This document shows, one piece after another, positions 9,600 to 18,765 of a DNA stretch of 62,052 nt (its first letter is position 1; every line of letters begins with the position of its first letter). The DNA is from Methanimicrococcus sp034006575 (GTDB taxonomy: Archaea > Halobacteriota > Methanosarcinia > Methanosarcinales > Methanosarcinaceae), in contig JAVESN010000002.1 of the NCBI GenBank assembly GCA_034006575.1, positions 1-62,052 on the forward strand, in the 5' to 3' direction. Below the pieces are notes generated by a model. That model worked only from the letters and a program-made list of their open reading frames with translations, did no database searches and was not told the DNA's origin. Both the position numbers and the translations under genes were made by a program.

Positions 9600-10229
9600 A
9601 TTATGAAATAGCCGAAATTTTTAAGTTTTTTTTCATATTTTTGTCGTTGATTAACGAAGCCGCCTACGTTAACTTTATATATCTCTCTTCCGTTTTTTGG
9701 ATTAAGTGCTTCGGAGTCTGTTGTTTTGATTCATTTTCCAAATGAATTAAAAAACGCGCCGGAGTCAAAAGAGGTAATGCTCTAAACAGATAGAAGAAAA
9801 TGGTTTAAAACTCAAAAACGGTACTATGAGGAAAAAAACGAAAATGTCCGAAAAAAATCTGCCCCAAAGAATTCATTTCGAACCCGAATTCTAAAAACGG
9901 CGGCAGATTCATTTTTTCGGTTTGTTTTAAAGCCAAAACACCAACAAATAATAAATTCATAAAATAATTCGTAAATAATCGGTCGTTTTTATAATTCAAA
10001 ATCCCGATTGCCGCCGAGGAATTTATTATGTTTCTCAATAACGAGGCTTTGCGATTAGAAAAAAATCAAAACCGCTTGATTCAAACGTATTATTTTTGAA
10101 TTTATTTTTCCCGTGTTTGTGTTTGAATCGAACAGTTTTTAAAAAACTGAAACAACGAAAAATATGAATGACTGCGGATGATGTTTTATGAAACGGAATG
10201 CAGTGATTATCGAAAATAAAGGTGAATAA
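9600..10229. other. 630-bp gap ahead of the mevalonate operon
   Basis: I find no convincing gene. A TATA-like TTTATATATC lies near 9675. A short minus-strand open frame (9805-10038) shows no family features. The last 25 bp carry the HMG-CoA synthase ribosome site (AAAGGTGAATAA before the ATG at 10230). Confidence 0.5.
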
Positions 10230-11279
10230 ATGACAGTTGGAATTGTTTCCTACGGCGCATACATTCCCCGCTACAGAATCAAAACCGAAGAAATCGCTAA
10301 GGTTTGGGGCGGAGATGCCGATATTTTAAAGAACGGTTTAAAAGTCTATGAAAAGTCCGTTCCCGACATTGACGAAGACGCGGCAACCATTGCCGTGTCG
10401 GCCGCAAGAAATGCCGTCAATCGCGTTGATTTAGACGCACAAAGAATCGGAGCCGTTTACACGGGATCCGAAAGCCATCCGTACGCGGTCAAACCCACAA
10501 GTACGATTGTTGCCGAAGCCGTCGGCGCATCCCCGCACATGACTGCAGCGGACTTTGAATTCGCATGTAAAGCCGGATCCGCCGCCGTTCAGGTTTGTAT
10601 GGGATTGGTCGGCTCGGGCATGATTGATGTCGGACTTGCCATCGGCGCCGACGTTTCCCAAGGCGCGCCCAACGACGCGTTGGAATATACGGCGGCCGCA
10701 GGCGGCGTTGCATTTTTAATCGGCAACAAAGAATCCGAATTAATCGCAGTGATTGAAGACACCTACTCTTTTACAACCGACACCCCCGACTTTTGGAGAC
10801 GTGAAAGACAACACTACCCAAGCCACGGCGGTCGTTTCACGGGAGATCCGGGTTACTTTAAACACGTGACAAACGGTGCAAAAGGTCTTTTGAATAAAAT
10901 GGGAACCAAACCGGAAGATTACGATTACGCTGTTTTTCACCAACCCAACGGCAAATTCCCCGAAAGAGCCGCTCAAATACTCGGCTTTACAAAAGAACAA
11001 ATCAAACCCGGACTTGTCGTACCGAAACTCGGAAACACGTATTCCGGATCTTGTTTGATGGGAATTGCCGCGACATTGGACGTTGCAAAACCGGGAGAGA
11101 GGATCTTTGCGACCGCATACGGTTCAGGTGCCGGCTCGGATGCTTTCAGTATCCGCGTCACCGACAAAATCGAAGAATTCCGCAACAAAGTCCCGACCGT
11201 TGAACAGCTTCTCGCCGATCCGATTTATTTGGATTACGGAAAATACGCGCACCACAAAGGCAAGATTAATTTCGGATGA
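10230..11279 (+). CDS. Hydroxymethylglutaryl-CoA synthase
   Basis: A 349-residue archaeal-type HMG-CoA synthase. It condenses acetyl-CoA with acetoacetyl-CoA in the second step of the mevalonate pathway. The nucleophilic cysteine is C113 in EFACKAGSAAVQ. The conserved His region is YAVFHQPNGKFP and the glycine-rich end is GNTYSGSCLMG. The length fits the archaeal form. The ribosome site AGGTGA precedes ATG 10230. It is the first gene of a tight trio: thiolase starts 9 bp after its stop, with a second GAGGTGA site overlapping the stop. In methanogens this enzyme, the thiolase and the DUF35 protein form a channelling complex. Confidence 0.95.
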   Translation: MTVGIVSYGAYIPRYRIKTEEIAKVWGGDADILKNGLKVYEKSVPDIDEDAATIAVSAARNAVNRVDLDAQRIGAVYTGSESHPYAVKPTSTIVAEAVGASPHMTAADFEFACKAGSAAVQVCMGLVGSGMIDVGLAIGADVSQGAPNDALEYTAAAGGVAFLIGNKESELIAVIEDTYSFTTDTPDFWRRERQHYPSHGGRFTGDPGYFKHVTNGAKGLLNKMGTKPEDYDYAVFHQPNGKFPERAAQILGFTKEQIKPGLVVPKLGNTYSGSCLMGIAATLDVAKPGERIFATAYGSGAGSDAFSIRVTDKIEEFRNKVPTVEQLLADPIYLDYGKYAHHKGKINFG

Positions 11280-11288
11280 GGTGAAAAA

Positions 11289-12461
11289 ATGAGAGAAGTA
11301 GCAATAGTCGGTGCAAAGACCACCGAATTTGGAGAACTTTGGGAAAAATCCCTCAGAGATATCGTCGTTGAAGCCGGTGTCGGCGCTTTGGAAGACGCCG
11401 GAATCGCCGGTGAAGAAATTGATATGATGTATGTCGGAAACATGAGCGGCGGAAAATTCGTCGAACAGGAGCACTTAGGCGCATTGATTGCGGACTATTC
11501 CGGTTTGGCAAAAGGCCTTCATGTCCCGTCGACCCGTGTGGAAGCCGCCTGCGCTTCGGGCGGTTTGGCGCTTCGTCAAGCGATTCAAGCCGTCGCGTCC
11601 GGTTACAGCAATGTTGCGATTGCCGCCGGCGCCGAAAAAATGACCGACATTGACGGATCGGGCGTGACAGACGCGCTTGCCGCAGCAGCCGACCGAGAAT
11701 GGGAAGGTATTCAGGGGGCGACGTTTCCGGGCATTTACGCAATGATTGCCAAGCTCCATATGCATAAATACGGAACGACAAGCGAACAATTGGCTGCCGT
11801 CGCCGTTAAAAACCATGACAATGGAATCAACAATCCGATTGCGCAATTCAAAAGCAAACTCACGATTGATCAAGTTTTGAAATCCATTATGGTTTCAGAC
11901 CCGCTTCACATTTTGGACTGCTCCCCCGTCTCAGACGGCGCGGCTGCGGTTGTCGTCGTTCCCGCCGAAGACGCGCACAAATACACGGACACCCCGATTT
12001 ACATCAAAGCCAGCGCGCAAGCCAGTGACACAATCGCTTTGCACGACAGAAGAGATATCACGACATTGGACGCGACGGTCGCTGCCGGAAAGCGGGCTTA
12101 TGAAATGGCCGGATTGACACCGAAAGATATCAATTTTGTGGAGGTCCACGACTGTTTCACAATCGCCGAAATTTGCGCGATTGAAGATCTGGGTTTCTTT
12201 GAAAAAGGAAAAGGCGGTTTTGCGTCTCTTGCAGGCGAAACGGCTTTAAACGCAAAGATCTCCGTAAACCCCTCGGGCGGTTTAAAATCCACCGGGCATC
12301 CGGTCGGCGCAACCGGCATCAAACAAGCGGCTGAAGCGGTTTATCAGCTTCGAGGCGAGGCCGGCAAACGTCAAGTGGACGGAGCAAAATACGGTATGAC
12401 ACACAACGTCGGCGGCTCGGGCGCAACGGCAGTGGTTCATATTTTCTCAAACGAAAGGTGA
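11289..12461 (+). CDS. Acetyl-CoA C-acetyltransferase (archaeal thiolase)
   Basis: A 390-residue thiolase-superfamily enzyme that joins two acetyl-CoA into acetoacetyl-CoA, which is passed directly to HMG-CoA synthase. The acylated cysteine is C88 in VEAACASGGLALRQ. The catalytic histidines lie in STGHPVGATG and in the C-terminal MTHNVGGSG. The archaeal family replaces the C-terminal Cys of bacterial thiolases with this His loop. The gene follows HMG-CoA synthase by 9 bp and precedes the DUF35 gene by 4 bp, so all three should be co-translated. Confidence 0.95.
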   Translation: MREVAIVGAKTTEFGELWEKSLRDIVVEAGVGALEDAGIAGEEIDMMYVGNMSGGKFVEQEHLGALIADYSGLAKGLHVPSTRVEAACASGGLALRQAIQAVASGYSNVAIAAGAEKMTDIDGSGVTDALAAAADREWEGIQGATFPGIYAMIAKLHMHKYGTTSEQLAAVAVKNHDNGINNPIAQFKSKLTIDQVLKSIMVSDPLHILDCSPVSDGAAAVVVVPAEDAHKYTDTPIYIKASAQASDTIALHDRRDITTLDATVAAGKRAYEMAGLTPKDINFVEVHDCFTIAEICAIEDLGFFEKGKGGFASLAGETALNAKISVNPSGGLKSTGHPVGATGIKQAAEAVYQLRGEAGKRQVDGAKYGMTHNVGGSGATAVVHIFSNER

Positions 12462-12465
12462 TTAC

Positions 12466-12861
12466 ATGACAGTACCAAGATTCTGGAGAGAACAGCAAAG
12501 CCGATACAATCTTGTCGGTTCTCACTGCAAAACGTGCAACAACTACTTTTATCCGATTCGAAACCTTTGTCCGGAATGTCGACGCGACGGGGATATGGAG
12601 CAATACAAATTCAAAGGAACCGGTAAAATCGTGACTTACACAATCACGCACACCACATCCGACGACTTTGGCGATTTGGTTCCGTACGCTCTTGCCATTG
12701 TCGAATTAGACGAAGGCGCCAAACTCACGACGCAAATCGTGGACGAGCCGGAAAAAGTCGCCATCGGCAAACGCGTTCATTCCGTTTTCAGAAAACTCGG
12801 AAGCGACGGAGATTCCGGTATCCTTTATTACGGAACCAAATTCGAACTCGATAAAGAATAA
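12466..12861 (+). CDS. DUF35 OB-fold, zinc-ribbon scaffold protein
   Basis: A 131-residue protein. An N-terminal rubredoxin-like zinc ribbon (C21-x2-C24...C35-x2-C38) precedes an OB fold (about 50-125). The family member next to HMG-CoA synthase/thiolase in methanogens is the scaffold that bridges the two enzymes and shares the CoA site. The gene order here is the same. GGTGAT precedes the ATG at 12466 by 3 bp, overlapping the thiolase stop. A hairpin with a T-rich tail follows about 50 bp after the stop. Confidence 0.93.
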   Translation: MTVPRFWREQQSRYNLVGSHCKTCNNYFYPIRNLCPECRRDGDMEQYKFKGTGKIVTYTITHTTSDDFGDLVPYALAIVELDEGAKLTTQIVDEPEKVAIGKRVHSVFRKLGSDGDSGILYYGTKFELDKE

Positions 12862-12913
12862 AAAAACAATTAAAATAAAAAACAATTAAAACGGCAAGCT
12901 GCCGATTCAAAGC

Positions 12914-12952
12914 GGCTCTGACAAAAAAACAGAGCCCTTTGTTTTTATTTTC
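12914..12952 (+). terminator. Hairpin terminator of the mevalonate operon
   Basis: A perfect 7-bp stem GGCTCTG/CAGAGCC has a 9-nt A-rich loop (12914-12936) and is followed by CTTTGTTTTTATTTT. It ends the HMG-CoA synthase/thiolase/DUF35 unit. A shorter dyad, CGGCA-AGC-TGCCG, lies just before it at 12892-12904. Confidence 0.75.
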
Positions 12953-13307
12953 TAACCCGTTCATTTTCAAATTACACGGGTTTGTAATGAATTATAATTA
13001 TGATTCGGTCTTATTTTTCCATTAAAAAATGAACAATCGCTTTTAATATATTTTTTTATCCCTCTCACATCCGAATTATTTAAAATGTAATCTGTGATTT
13101 GTCATTTTTTAAACTTCTTTTAAATTTTTATTTCCCTATCGTCAGTAAACGAAATGGATATATACAGGGGGGTGGTTTATCGACTAATAACGAATAAGAA
13201 ATCGTTTTGATTGGCGTTTTCTATTATTCCTTTTTGTGACGGGTTGTGACGAAGTTAAAGTCATTGTGATGGTGCTTATTAACGAATAAAATAAATTTTT
13301 ATTCAAA
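12953..13307. other. AT-rich gap with promoter-like sequence, no gene seen
   Basis: The stretch contains TATA-like motifs (AATATATTTTTTTATC near 13045, GATATATACAGG near 13157) and the words TAATAACGAATAAGAAA and TTATTAACGAATAAAAT as a loose direct repeat upstream of the small gene at 13308. No RNA gene is recognisable. Confidence 0.45.
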
Positions 13308-13619
13308 ATGTCGGGGTTGGCAAAAACTATGCTTTTAACAGTTGAACCGATTGGAAGTCTTCGAAAATCGGCAAATAAAACAGAAATTCTTATTTATTCC
13401 GAATTTGAACAAGTTGTTTCAAATATGGTTCAAAAGTTCGGGGAAGGATCTGAAAAGGGTCAGAAACTTTTGATTGTTCATAAAAATAAGGACAGCGTGA
13501 ATCAATTAAAAGTTACGGAAACGACGTTAATCGAGCGTAACGGCAATTTATTAACGGTGTCCAAAATGGATGTGACCGACGGACCCGTTGTCAATATTTC
13601 AGCGCAAATTTCCGGTTAA
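13308..13619 (+). CDS. Small protein of unknown function
   Basis: A 103-residue soluble, slightly basic protein that I do not recognise. It has no membrane segment and no cysteine motif. The sequence alternates beta-like stretches (TMLLTVEPIG, EILIYSEFEQ, KLLIVHKN, NLLTVSKMDV), consistent with a small beta-rich fold. An internal ATG at 13329 (MLLTVEPIG...) is an alternative start; neither start has a clear ribosome site. Codon use resembles the neighbouring chromosomal genes, so it is probably a real gene with its own promoter. Confidence 0.6.
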   Translation: MSGLAKTMLLTVEPIGSLRKSANKTEILIYSEFEQVVSNMVQKFGEGSEKGQKLLIVHKNKDSVNQLKVTETTLIERNGNLLTVSKMDVTDGPVVNISAQISG

Positions 13620-14066
13620 AAAACTAAAAATTATTTTAAAACCCCTTTAAAACCCCGCAAGATTGATTAAATATATTTCCCCCTTAAAGACAAAAAATGA
13701 AAAATTCTTTATGATTTTTTGGATTGTAATCGTTTGAATCATTTTTATTGTTTTTATGACTTCATTCTTCTCTCAGATTATTTTTCGATAAAATTATTTT
13801 TCCGTAAAATAATAGTTCTATAAAACATTTTTTATAACCTTTTTTTTGTAAAATTACGTTCTTTAAGACTATGTATCTATAATAGCATTTATATATAATA
13901 TGATTTGATATTAGTTTTTCGCATTTTTATAATCTGTTACATTTTTTTAGTCCGTCTCCTTTTTTTGAATTCGTTTCAGCGAAAAGATTTTACAAAAACG
14001 TTCATATAAGATATTTCTCATGAGAATGTTATAATAATCAGAATTTTATGTGAAGAGGTTTTGACA
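13620..14066. other. 447-bp AT-rich gap with guaAb promoter
   Basis: This is T-rich DNA with several TATA-like words (CATTTATATATAATATG near 13890). No gene is seen. The ribosome site GAGGT at 14055-14059 serves the next gene. Confidence 0.45.
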
Positions 14067-14981
14067 ATGGAAAATGTTTGGGATTTTATATCGGAAGAAA
14101 TTGAAAAAATTAAGAATCAGGTGAGCGGCACGGCCATTATTGCGCTTTCCGGCGGCGTTGACAGTTCCGTTTGCGCCGAATTGGCCTATCGCGCAATCGG
14201 CAATCGGCTGCATCCGATTTTTATTGACACCGGATTTATGAGAAAAGGAGAAGCGAAACAGGTAAAAGATGCGTTTTCTCACATGAATCTCAAAGTCGTT
14301 GACGCTCAAAATCGTTATTTTGAAGCTTTAAAAGGTGTTGAAGACCCCGAGCAAAAAAGAAAAATCATCGGGGAATTATTCATTCAAATTTTTGAAGAAG
14401 AAGCCCAAAAAATCAAAGCCGATTACTTGATTCAAGGAACCATTTATCCCGACGTTTTGGAATCCGAAAAAGGAATCAAAGCGCACCACAATGTCGGCGG
14501 CCTTCCCGAAAAAATGAGTTTTAAAGGAATCGTCGAGCCGCTTTATTATTTGTACAAAGAAGATGTCCGCGAAGTCGGCCGCGCTCTTGATCTCGGAATC
14601 ATTCTTTCCGAACGCATGCCTTTTCCGGGCCCCGGTCTTTCCGTTCGCGTTCTCGGGGAAGTAACGCCTGAAAAAGTGGACGTTGTCAGAGAAGCCAACG
14701 CGATTGTCGAAGAAGAACTCGTCTCCAAATATAAGCCGTTTCAAGCGCTTGCCGCAATCGTCGGCAAAGCCACCGGCATTCGTGATGAAAAAAGAAATCA
14801 CGGCTGGATTATCGCGATTCGCGCCGTCACTTCAAAAGACGCCATGACCGCTGACCCCGTCAACATCGAATACGCCGATTTGATAAAAGTTCAGCAAAGA
14901 ATCACGGCAGAGATTCCGAGCGTTTCGCGCGTGGTTTATGACATCACGTCAAAACCGCCGGGAACGATTGAATTTGAATAA
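14067..14981 (+). CDS. guaAB: GMP synthase (glutamine-hydrolysing) subunit B
   Basis: About 304 residues, the ATP-pyrophosphatase (synthetase) half of the split archaeal GMP synthetase. It adenylates XMP and accepts ammonia from the separate GuaAa amidotransferase, which is not in the window. The PP-loop IALSGGVDSSVC lies near the start. The dimerisation/XMP-binding C-terminus ends with SKPPGTIEFE, as in the family. An in-frame TTG at 14061 lies directly after the ribosome site. The ATG at 14067 is 7 bp from GAGGT, so I prefer it. Confidence 0.93.
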   Translation: MENVWDFISEEIEKIKNQVSGTAIIALSGGVDSSVCAELAYRAIGNRLHPIFIDTGFMRKGEAKQVKDAFSHMNLKVVDAQNRYFEALKGVEDPEQKRKIIGELFIQIFEEEAQKIKADYLIQGTIYPDVLESEKGIKAHHNVGGLPEKMSFKGIVEPLYYLYKEDVREVGRALDLGIILSERMPFPGPGLSVRVLGEVTPEKVDVVREANAIVEEELVSKYKPFQALAAIVGKATGIRDEKRNHGWIIAIRAVTSKDAMTADPVNIEYADLIKVQQRITAEIPSVSRVVYDITSKPPGTIEFE

Positions 14982-15109
14982 TAAAAAATAAATTCGCAGA
15001 ATTGAATAGAAGATATGTCTGATTTTAGTTATGAGAAACTCCGGAAGTGACTCAAAAAAAATGAAAAAAGAAGTCATTTGATTGAAGATAGCAAAAATCG
15101 GAGGGAATT

Positions 15110-15589
15110 ATGACGCAGGATAGCGCTCTCGTTCTTGTTGAAAATAATCAAATACAAAACTTGATTTAAACCATTCGCGGGAAGCAAGTGATGATCGATA
15201 GAGATTTAGCTGAGCTTTATCAAGTACAAACGAAACGGCTTAATGAACAAGTAAAAAGAAATGTTGATAGATTCCCTGTAGAGTTTTGTTTTCAGCTGGA
15301 TGATAAAGAAAAAGATGAACCGGTCGCAAATTGCGACCGGTTCGAGATGCTTAAACATTCGAGTAGTAATCCTTATGCATTCACTGAACAAGGGATTGCT
15401 ATGTTATCGGCTGTTTTAAGAAGTGATGTTGCCATAAAAGTTAGTGTAAAGATAATGAATACCTTTGTAGAAATGCGTCGTTTCTTGGTAAGTAATGCGG
15501 TTGTTTTTGAAAGGCTGAATCGAGTTGAACTTAAACAAGATGCGGGAAAGAAAAGTGAAATCGCAACGGTACTAAAATTCAAAAAATGA
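15110..15589 (+). pseudogene. ORF6N-domain protein, broken by an in-frame TAA
   Basis: A perfect ribosome site (GGAGGG, 15100-15105) precedes ATG 15110. This opens MTQDSALVLVENNQIQNLI, then TAA at 15167-15169, then TIRGKQVMIDRDLAELYQVQ in the same frame. ORF6N proteins normally read through this point with an aromatic residue before the IRG-x-x-VMxDxDLAxLY core, so TAA looks like a mutated Tyr codon (TAT/TAC). The remaining open part, from GTG 15188 or ATG 15191 to 15589, keeps the ORF6N core (NPYAFTEQGIAMLSAVL). It stops soon after LNRVELKQ, much shorter than relatives. ORF6N proteins are phage or mobile-element DNA-binding proteins. The gene appears dead. Confidence 0.82.
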
Positions 15590-15706
15590 CCTAAAGTTTG
15601 ATTGAGAGCATGATTGTAAAAAGTAAGATTTATATACTTTTGCAATTATGCCCTTTTGTTAGGTAATAAAGGGCACGATAGTAAAGAATGAAAGGGAGGT
15701 ATCAGC

Positions 15707-16300
15707 ATGTCTAATTCAAATAAAGTGCTTGAAATGGCTAAAGCAAACAATGGCACAGTAACATCTGCAATGATTCAGTCTGCCGGCATCGCTCGTCAAT
15801 ATTTAAAAATTCTAGTCGATAAAGGTTTGTTAGAAAAAGTGGCAAGAGGTGTTTATGTTTTACCTGAAGTTTGGGAGGATGAATTTTTCAAACTCCAAGC
15901 TCAATTTAAAAAGGGCATTTTTTCAAATGCAACGGCTCTGTTTTTACATGACTTAACAGACAGAACACCGCTTGCTTACTCCATGACCTTCCCGGACAAC
16001 TATAATCTGAGTAACGTAAAAAATGAAGGGGTTTTTGCAAGTCGAGCAAAAGAGCCCTTTTATAGCATGGGTATCGAAACTGTACAATCTCCATCCGGAA
16101 ATGAACTATTAAGCTACAGCATGGAAAAAACTTTGTGCGATATTTTAAGAACAAGGGCCGAGATAGAAACAGGTATTATTGCTGAGGCTTTCAAACGATA
16201 CGTGACAAAGACAAATAAGAATATTCCAAAACTGTCGGAATACGCCAAAATCCTAAAAGTTGAAGAAAAAGTAAGAAGGTACTTGGAGGTGTTGATTTGA
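15707..16300 (+). CDS. AbiEi-family antitoxin (type IV toxin-antitoxin)
   Basis: A 197-residue protein. An N-terminal winged-helix (about 1-50, with SAGIARQYLKILVDKGLLEKVARGVYVLP) is followed by the AbiEi C-terminal domain (ATALFLHDLTDRTPLAYSMT; SMEKTLCDILRTRAEI). In AbiE systems this protein represses the operon and counters the AbiEii nucleotidyltransferase without binding it stably. A strong ribosome site, GGGAGGT, lies upstream. Its stop (TGA 16298-16300) overlaps the TTG start of the toxin. Codon use differs from the archaeal housekeeping genes and is closer to Firmicutes, suggesting transfer. Confidence 0.9.
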   Translation: MSNSNKVLEMAKANNGTVTSAMIQSAGIARQYLKILVDKGLLEKVARGVYVLPEVWEDEFFKLQAQFKKGIFSNATALFLHDLTDRTPLAYSMTFPDNYNLSNVKNEGVFASRAKEPFYSMGIETVQSPSGNELLSYSMEKTLCDILRTRAEIETGIIAEAFKRYVTKTNKNIPKLSEYAKILKVEEKVRRYLEVLI

Positions 16301-17141
16301 AAAATGCAACACAGTTAAAAGCTATTGTCCGAAATATCTCCAAGGAAAAAAGGTTTCTGCTCAGCTTGTTTTACAAAACTACATGAAGGAACGGCTATTA
16401 GAGCGTATCTCCTTATCGAAATACAAAGATAAATTCATTCTTAAAGGTGGATTTCTGATTGCTTCAATAGTTGGTTTAGATACCCGTGCGACAATGGACA
16501 TGGATGTCACAATTAAAGGTAAACCGATAAATCCTGAAAACATCAGAATGATGTTTGATGAAATCATTCAAATTGCAATTGATGATGATATTACTTTTGA
16601 GTTCAAGAATATGAGTGAGATTCGAGAAGGTGATGATTATAAGGGGTATCGTGTTCACTTAATCGGTCGCTTTACACCAATGGCAGTACCACTTAAACTT
16701 GATATAACAACCGGCGATAAGATTACACCGAAGGAAATTCAATATGAATATAAGACTATGTTTGGTGAAAAGAGCATCCCGGTTTTAGCTTATAATCTTG
16801 AAACAGTAATGTCCGAAAAGCTTGAGACGATTCTTTCTCGGGGGGATCAAACGACACGACCACGTGATTATTACGATGTCTATATCTTATGGAAGTTACA
16901 GCAACAAAATATGAATCTTGAGCATTTGGAAGCAGCACTAACAGCTACTGCCAATAATCGAAATACTTTAGAATTGATGAAACAATATCAAGATACAATT
17001 ACAGTCGTTCGTGGAAGTGCGTTCATGCAAGACCAATGGCAAAAATATCAACAGAGCTTTGATTATGCTAAAGAGATTTCATTTGAAGAAACGTGTGATG
17101 CGATTATTGATGTGATGAATAAGCTGGAACTATTAATGTGA
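16297..17141 (+). pseudogene. AbiEii-type nucleotidyltransferase toxin, frameshifted near the N-terminus
   Basis: Translation should start at TTG 16297, 6 bp after GGAGGT (16285-16290). It reads KNATQLKAIVRNISKE and then leaves frame. The continuation VSAQLVLQNYMKERLLERIS lies in the other frame. The break is at the A6 run 16346-16351; one more A would restore a protein of about 281 residues. The intact downstream frame from ATG 16383 (252 residues) keeps the catalytic motif KGG...DMD (G22-G23, D39 and D41 of that frame) and the C-terminal SEKLETILSRGDQTTRPRDYYDVYIL region, split here only for description. Relatives transfer nucleotides to tRNA or other targets to stop growth. It is either inactivated or a sequencing/assembly indel. 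Confidence 0.85.
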
Positions 17142-17667
17142 CGGAGAAATTTATTTAAGTCACCTGATATGGCAATTCCTTAAAAACGGAAAAAGTCTAC
17201 CTGCATGTTCCGGATCAAGCTTTGAGCGGAAGAACTTATTTGGCGAATTGATTTATATTTTTATAAGCCGAAAACTTTCATCTGCTTTCAAGAAGGAATG
17301 ATGAAGTAATTTTTGATCAAAAAATAAATGAATTCCGGAACTGTGATGGGTAAAATAGTCTCAAAACGACATGAAATGAACGGAATCTGCCGCAAAACTG
17401 CGACTCTCTGTTTACGGGAATCAGAGTTTAAAAAAAGAACCCGGTGCGAAATTGTACCCTGTTTACTGAAGTTCGGAGTCTAACTAAAAAATCAGGTACA
17501 AACCGATGCCGGATTGAGATTATTTTATCCAAGATAATAGAATAAAAGTTAAGAATCAATTTATTTTCTCTTTTCGATTCATTTTTCTTTCTCAACCCCA
17601 TTCCTTTATATCCCTCTTTCTTCTATTTTGTCTTTATATTTTTGCAAAATAAATAAAGGATAAAATT
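17142..17667. other. 526-bp gap after the AbiE module, probably gene remnants
   Basis: No intact frame or RNA is recognisable. Base composition in the first 350 bp is less A/T-extreme than typical spacers here. Short readable pieces are interrupted by stops, consistent with decayed accessory DNA at the right edge of the island. A TATA-like CTTTATATTTTTGC near 17631-17645 probably serves the next gene. Confidence 0.45.
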
Positions 17668-18714
17668 ATGTCACTCAATCAAACCGTTCTTGAAATTCGC
17701 CAAAGACAGCGCATCAAATCCAAACCTTACGACGAACCGGCAGCGTTTTGGTTCGGCAAAGACAATCTGCGCGGCGAAGTCGTCGATGTTCTGACAATCA
17801 TTTTTCAAACCTCCGGGTGTTATTGGGGAAAACAAGGCGGCTGTACCATGTGCGGCTATGTTTATGACAGCTCGACCGGAACGCCGTCAGACGATGATTT
17901 AATGGCGCAGTTGGACAAGGCGCTCGCGCAAGCCGACCGGCGAAAAGTTGAGAAGTTTATGGTCAAAATATTTACGTCCGGCAGTTTTTTGGATGAGCGG
18001 GAAATTTCAAAAGACGTTCGAAAATCCATTTTAAAGAAATTGGCGGACGACGAAAGAATTATCGCGGTATTGGCGGAGACGCGCCCGGAATTCGTAACGG
18101 ACGAGGCGTCCAAAGAATGTTTGAGCGCTATGGGCGGCAAGCCTTTTGAATACGCTTACGGTCTTGAAACCACGTCGGATCAAATTCGAAGAGAATCCAT
18201 TAACAAAGGTTTTTCATTTGAAAAATTTAAGCGCGCCGTTGAAATCGCAAAGGAAAACGGTATTTTCACAAAAGCGTATTTGATGTTAAAACCGCCGTTT
18301 TTATCCGAAAAAGAAGCGATGGAAGATATATTAAAAAGCGTAGATGAAGTCGCGCCTTATGCCGAAACCGTTTCCATTAATTTGTGCAATGTTCAAAACG
18401 GCACATTCGTTGAAAAGATGTGGGAAAACAAAGAGTATCGGCCCCCGTGGCTTTGGAGCATCGTTCATATTTTAAAAGAAGCCAAAACAAAACATCCCGA
18501 ATTATATTTGATGTCCGATCCGGTCGGCGCCGGCGCCAAACGCGGACCCCGAAATTGCAGAAATTGCAGCCGAGACGTGGCCGATACGCTTCGCGAATTT
18601 TCAATCACGCAAGATGTGAATACGCTTGATGCCGTTCACTGCGATTGCCGATTGTTGTGGGAAAAAGAGTTGCTGCTTGATGACGTGACTTTCGGATCGC
18701 CTATTTTGGATTGA
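17668..18714 (+). CDS. Archaeosine synthase radical SAM subunit RaSEA
   Basis: A 348-residue radical SAM enzyme. The cluster cysteines are C51, C59 and C62 in GCYWGKQGGCTMCGY, the long-spaced C-x7-C-x2-C pattern of the RaSEA/TIGR01210 family. The C-terminus has a further cysteine set (NCRNCS...CDCRLLW). With ArcS, RaSEA converts the lysine adduct of preQ0 at tRNA position 15 into archaeosine (G+). The window also holds the archaeosine TGT at 58.7-60.3 kb that inserts preQ0; ArcS itself is not seen. The methyltransferase gene begins 51 bp after its stop on the same strand, a likely operon. Confidence 0.88.
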   Translation: MSLNQTVLEIRQRQRIKSKPYDEPAAFWFGKDNLRGEVVDVLTIIFQTSGCYWGKQGGCTMCGYVYDSSTGTPSDDDLMAQLDKALAQADRRKVEKFMVKIFTSGSFLDEREISKDVRKSILKKLADDERIIAVLAETRPEFVTDEASKECLSAMGGKPFEYAYGLETTSDQIRRESINKGFSFEKFKRAVEIAKENGIFTKAYLMLKPPFLSEKEAMEDILKSVDEVAPYAETVSINLCNVQNGTFVEKMWENKEYRPPWLWSIVHILKEAKTKHPELYLMSDPVGAGAKRGPRNCRNCSRDVADTLREFSITQDVNTLDAVHCDCRLLWEKELLLDDVTFGSPILD

Positions 18715-18765
18715 AAAGAGAAAGAAAAAATAAAAAGGGATAAAGGGAACAATAGAGGGAGAAAA

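Noticed and set aside
9088..9611. Repeat proteins on either strand of the 106-bp array
   Set aside because: Frames are short and broken between units; the unit length is not a multiple of 3.
9805..10038. 77-residue minus-strand gene
   Set aside because: No ribosome site, no family motif, and it lies in a promoter-type spacer. A remnant cannot be excluded.
15167..15169. Pyrrolysine readthrough in the ORF6N gene
   Set aside because: The codon is TAA, whereas pyrrolysine uses TAG.
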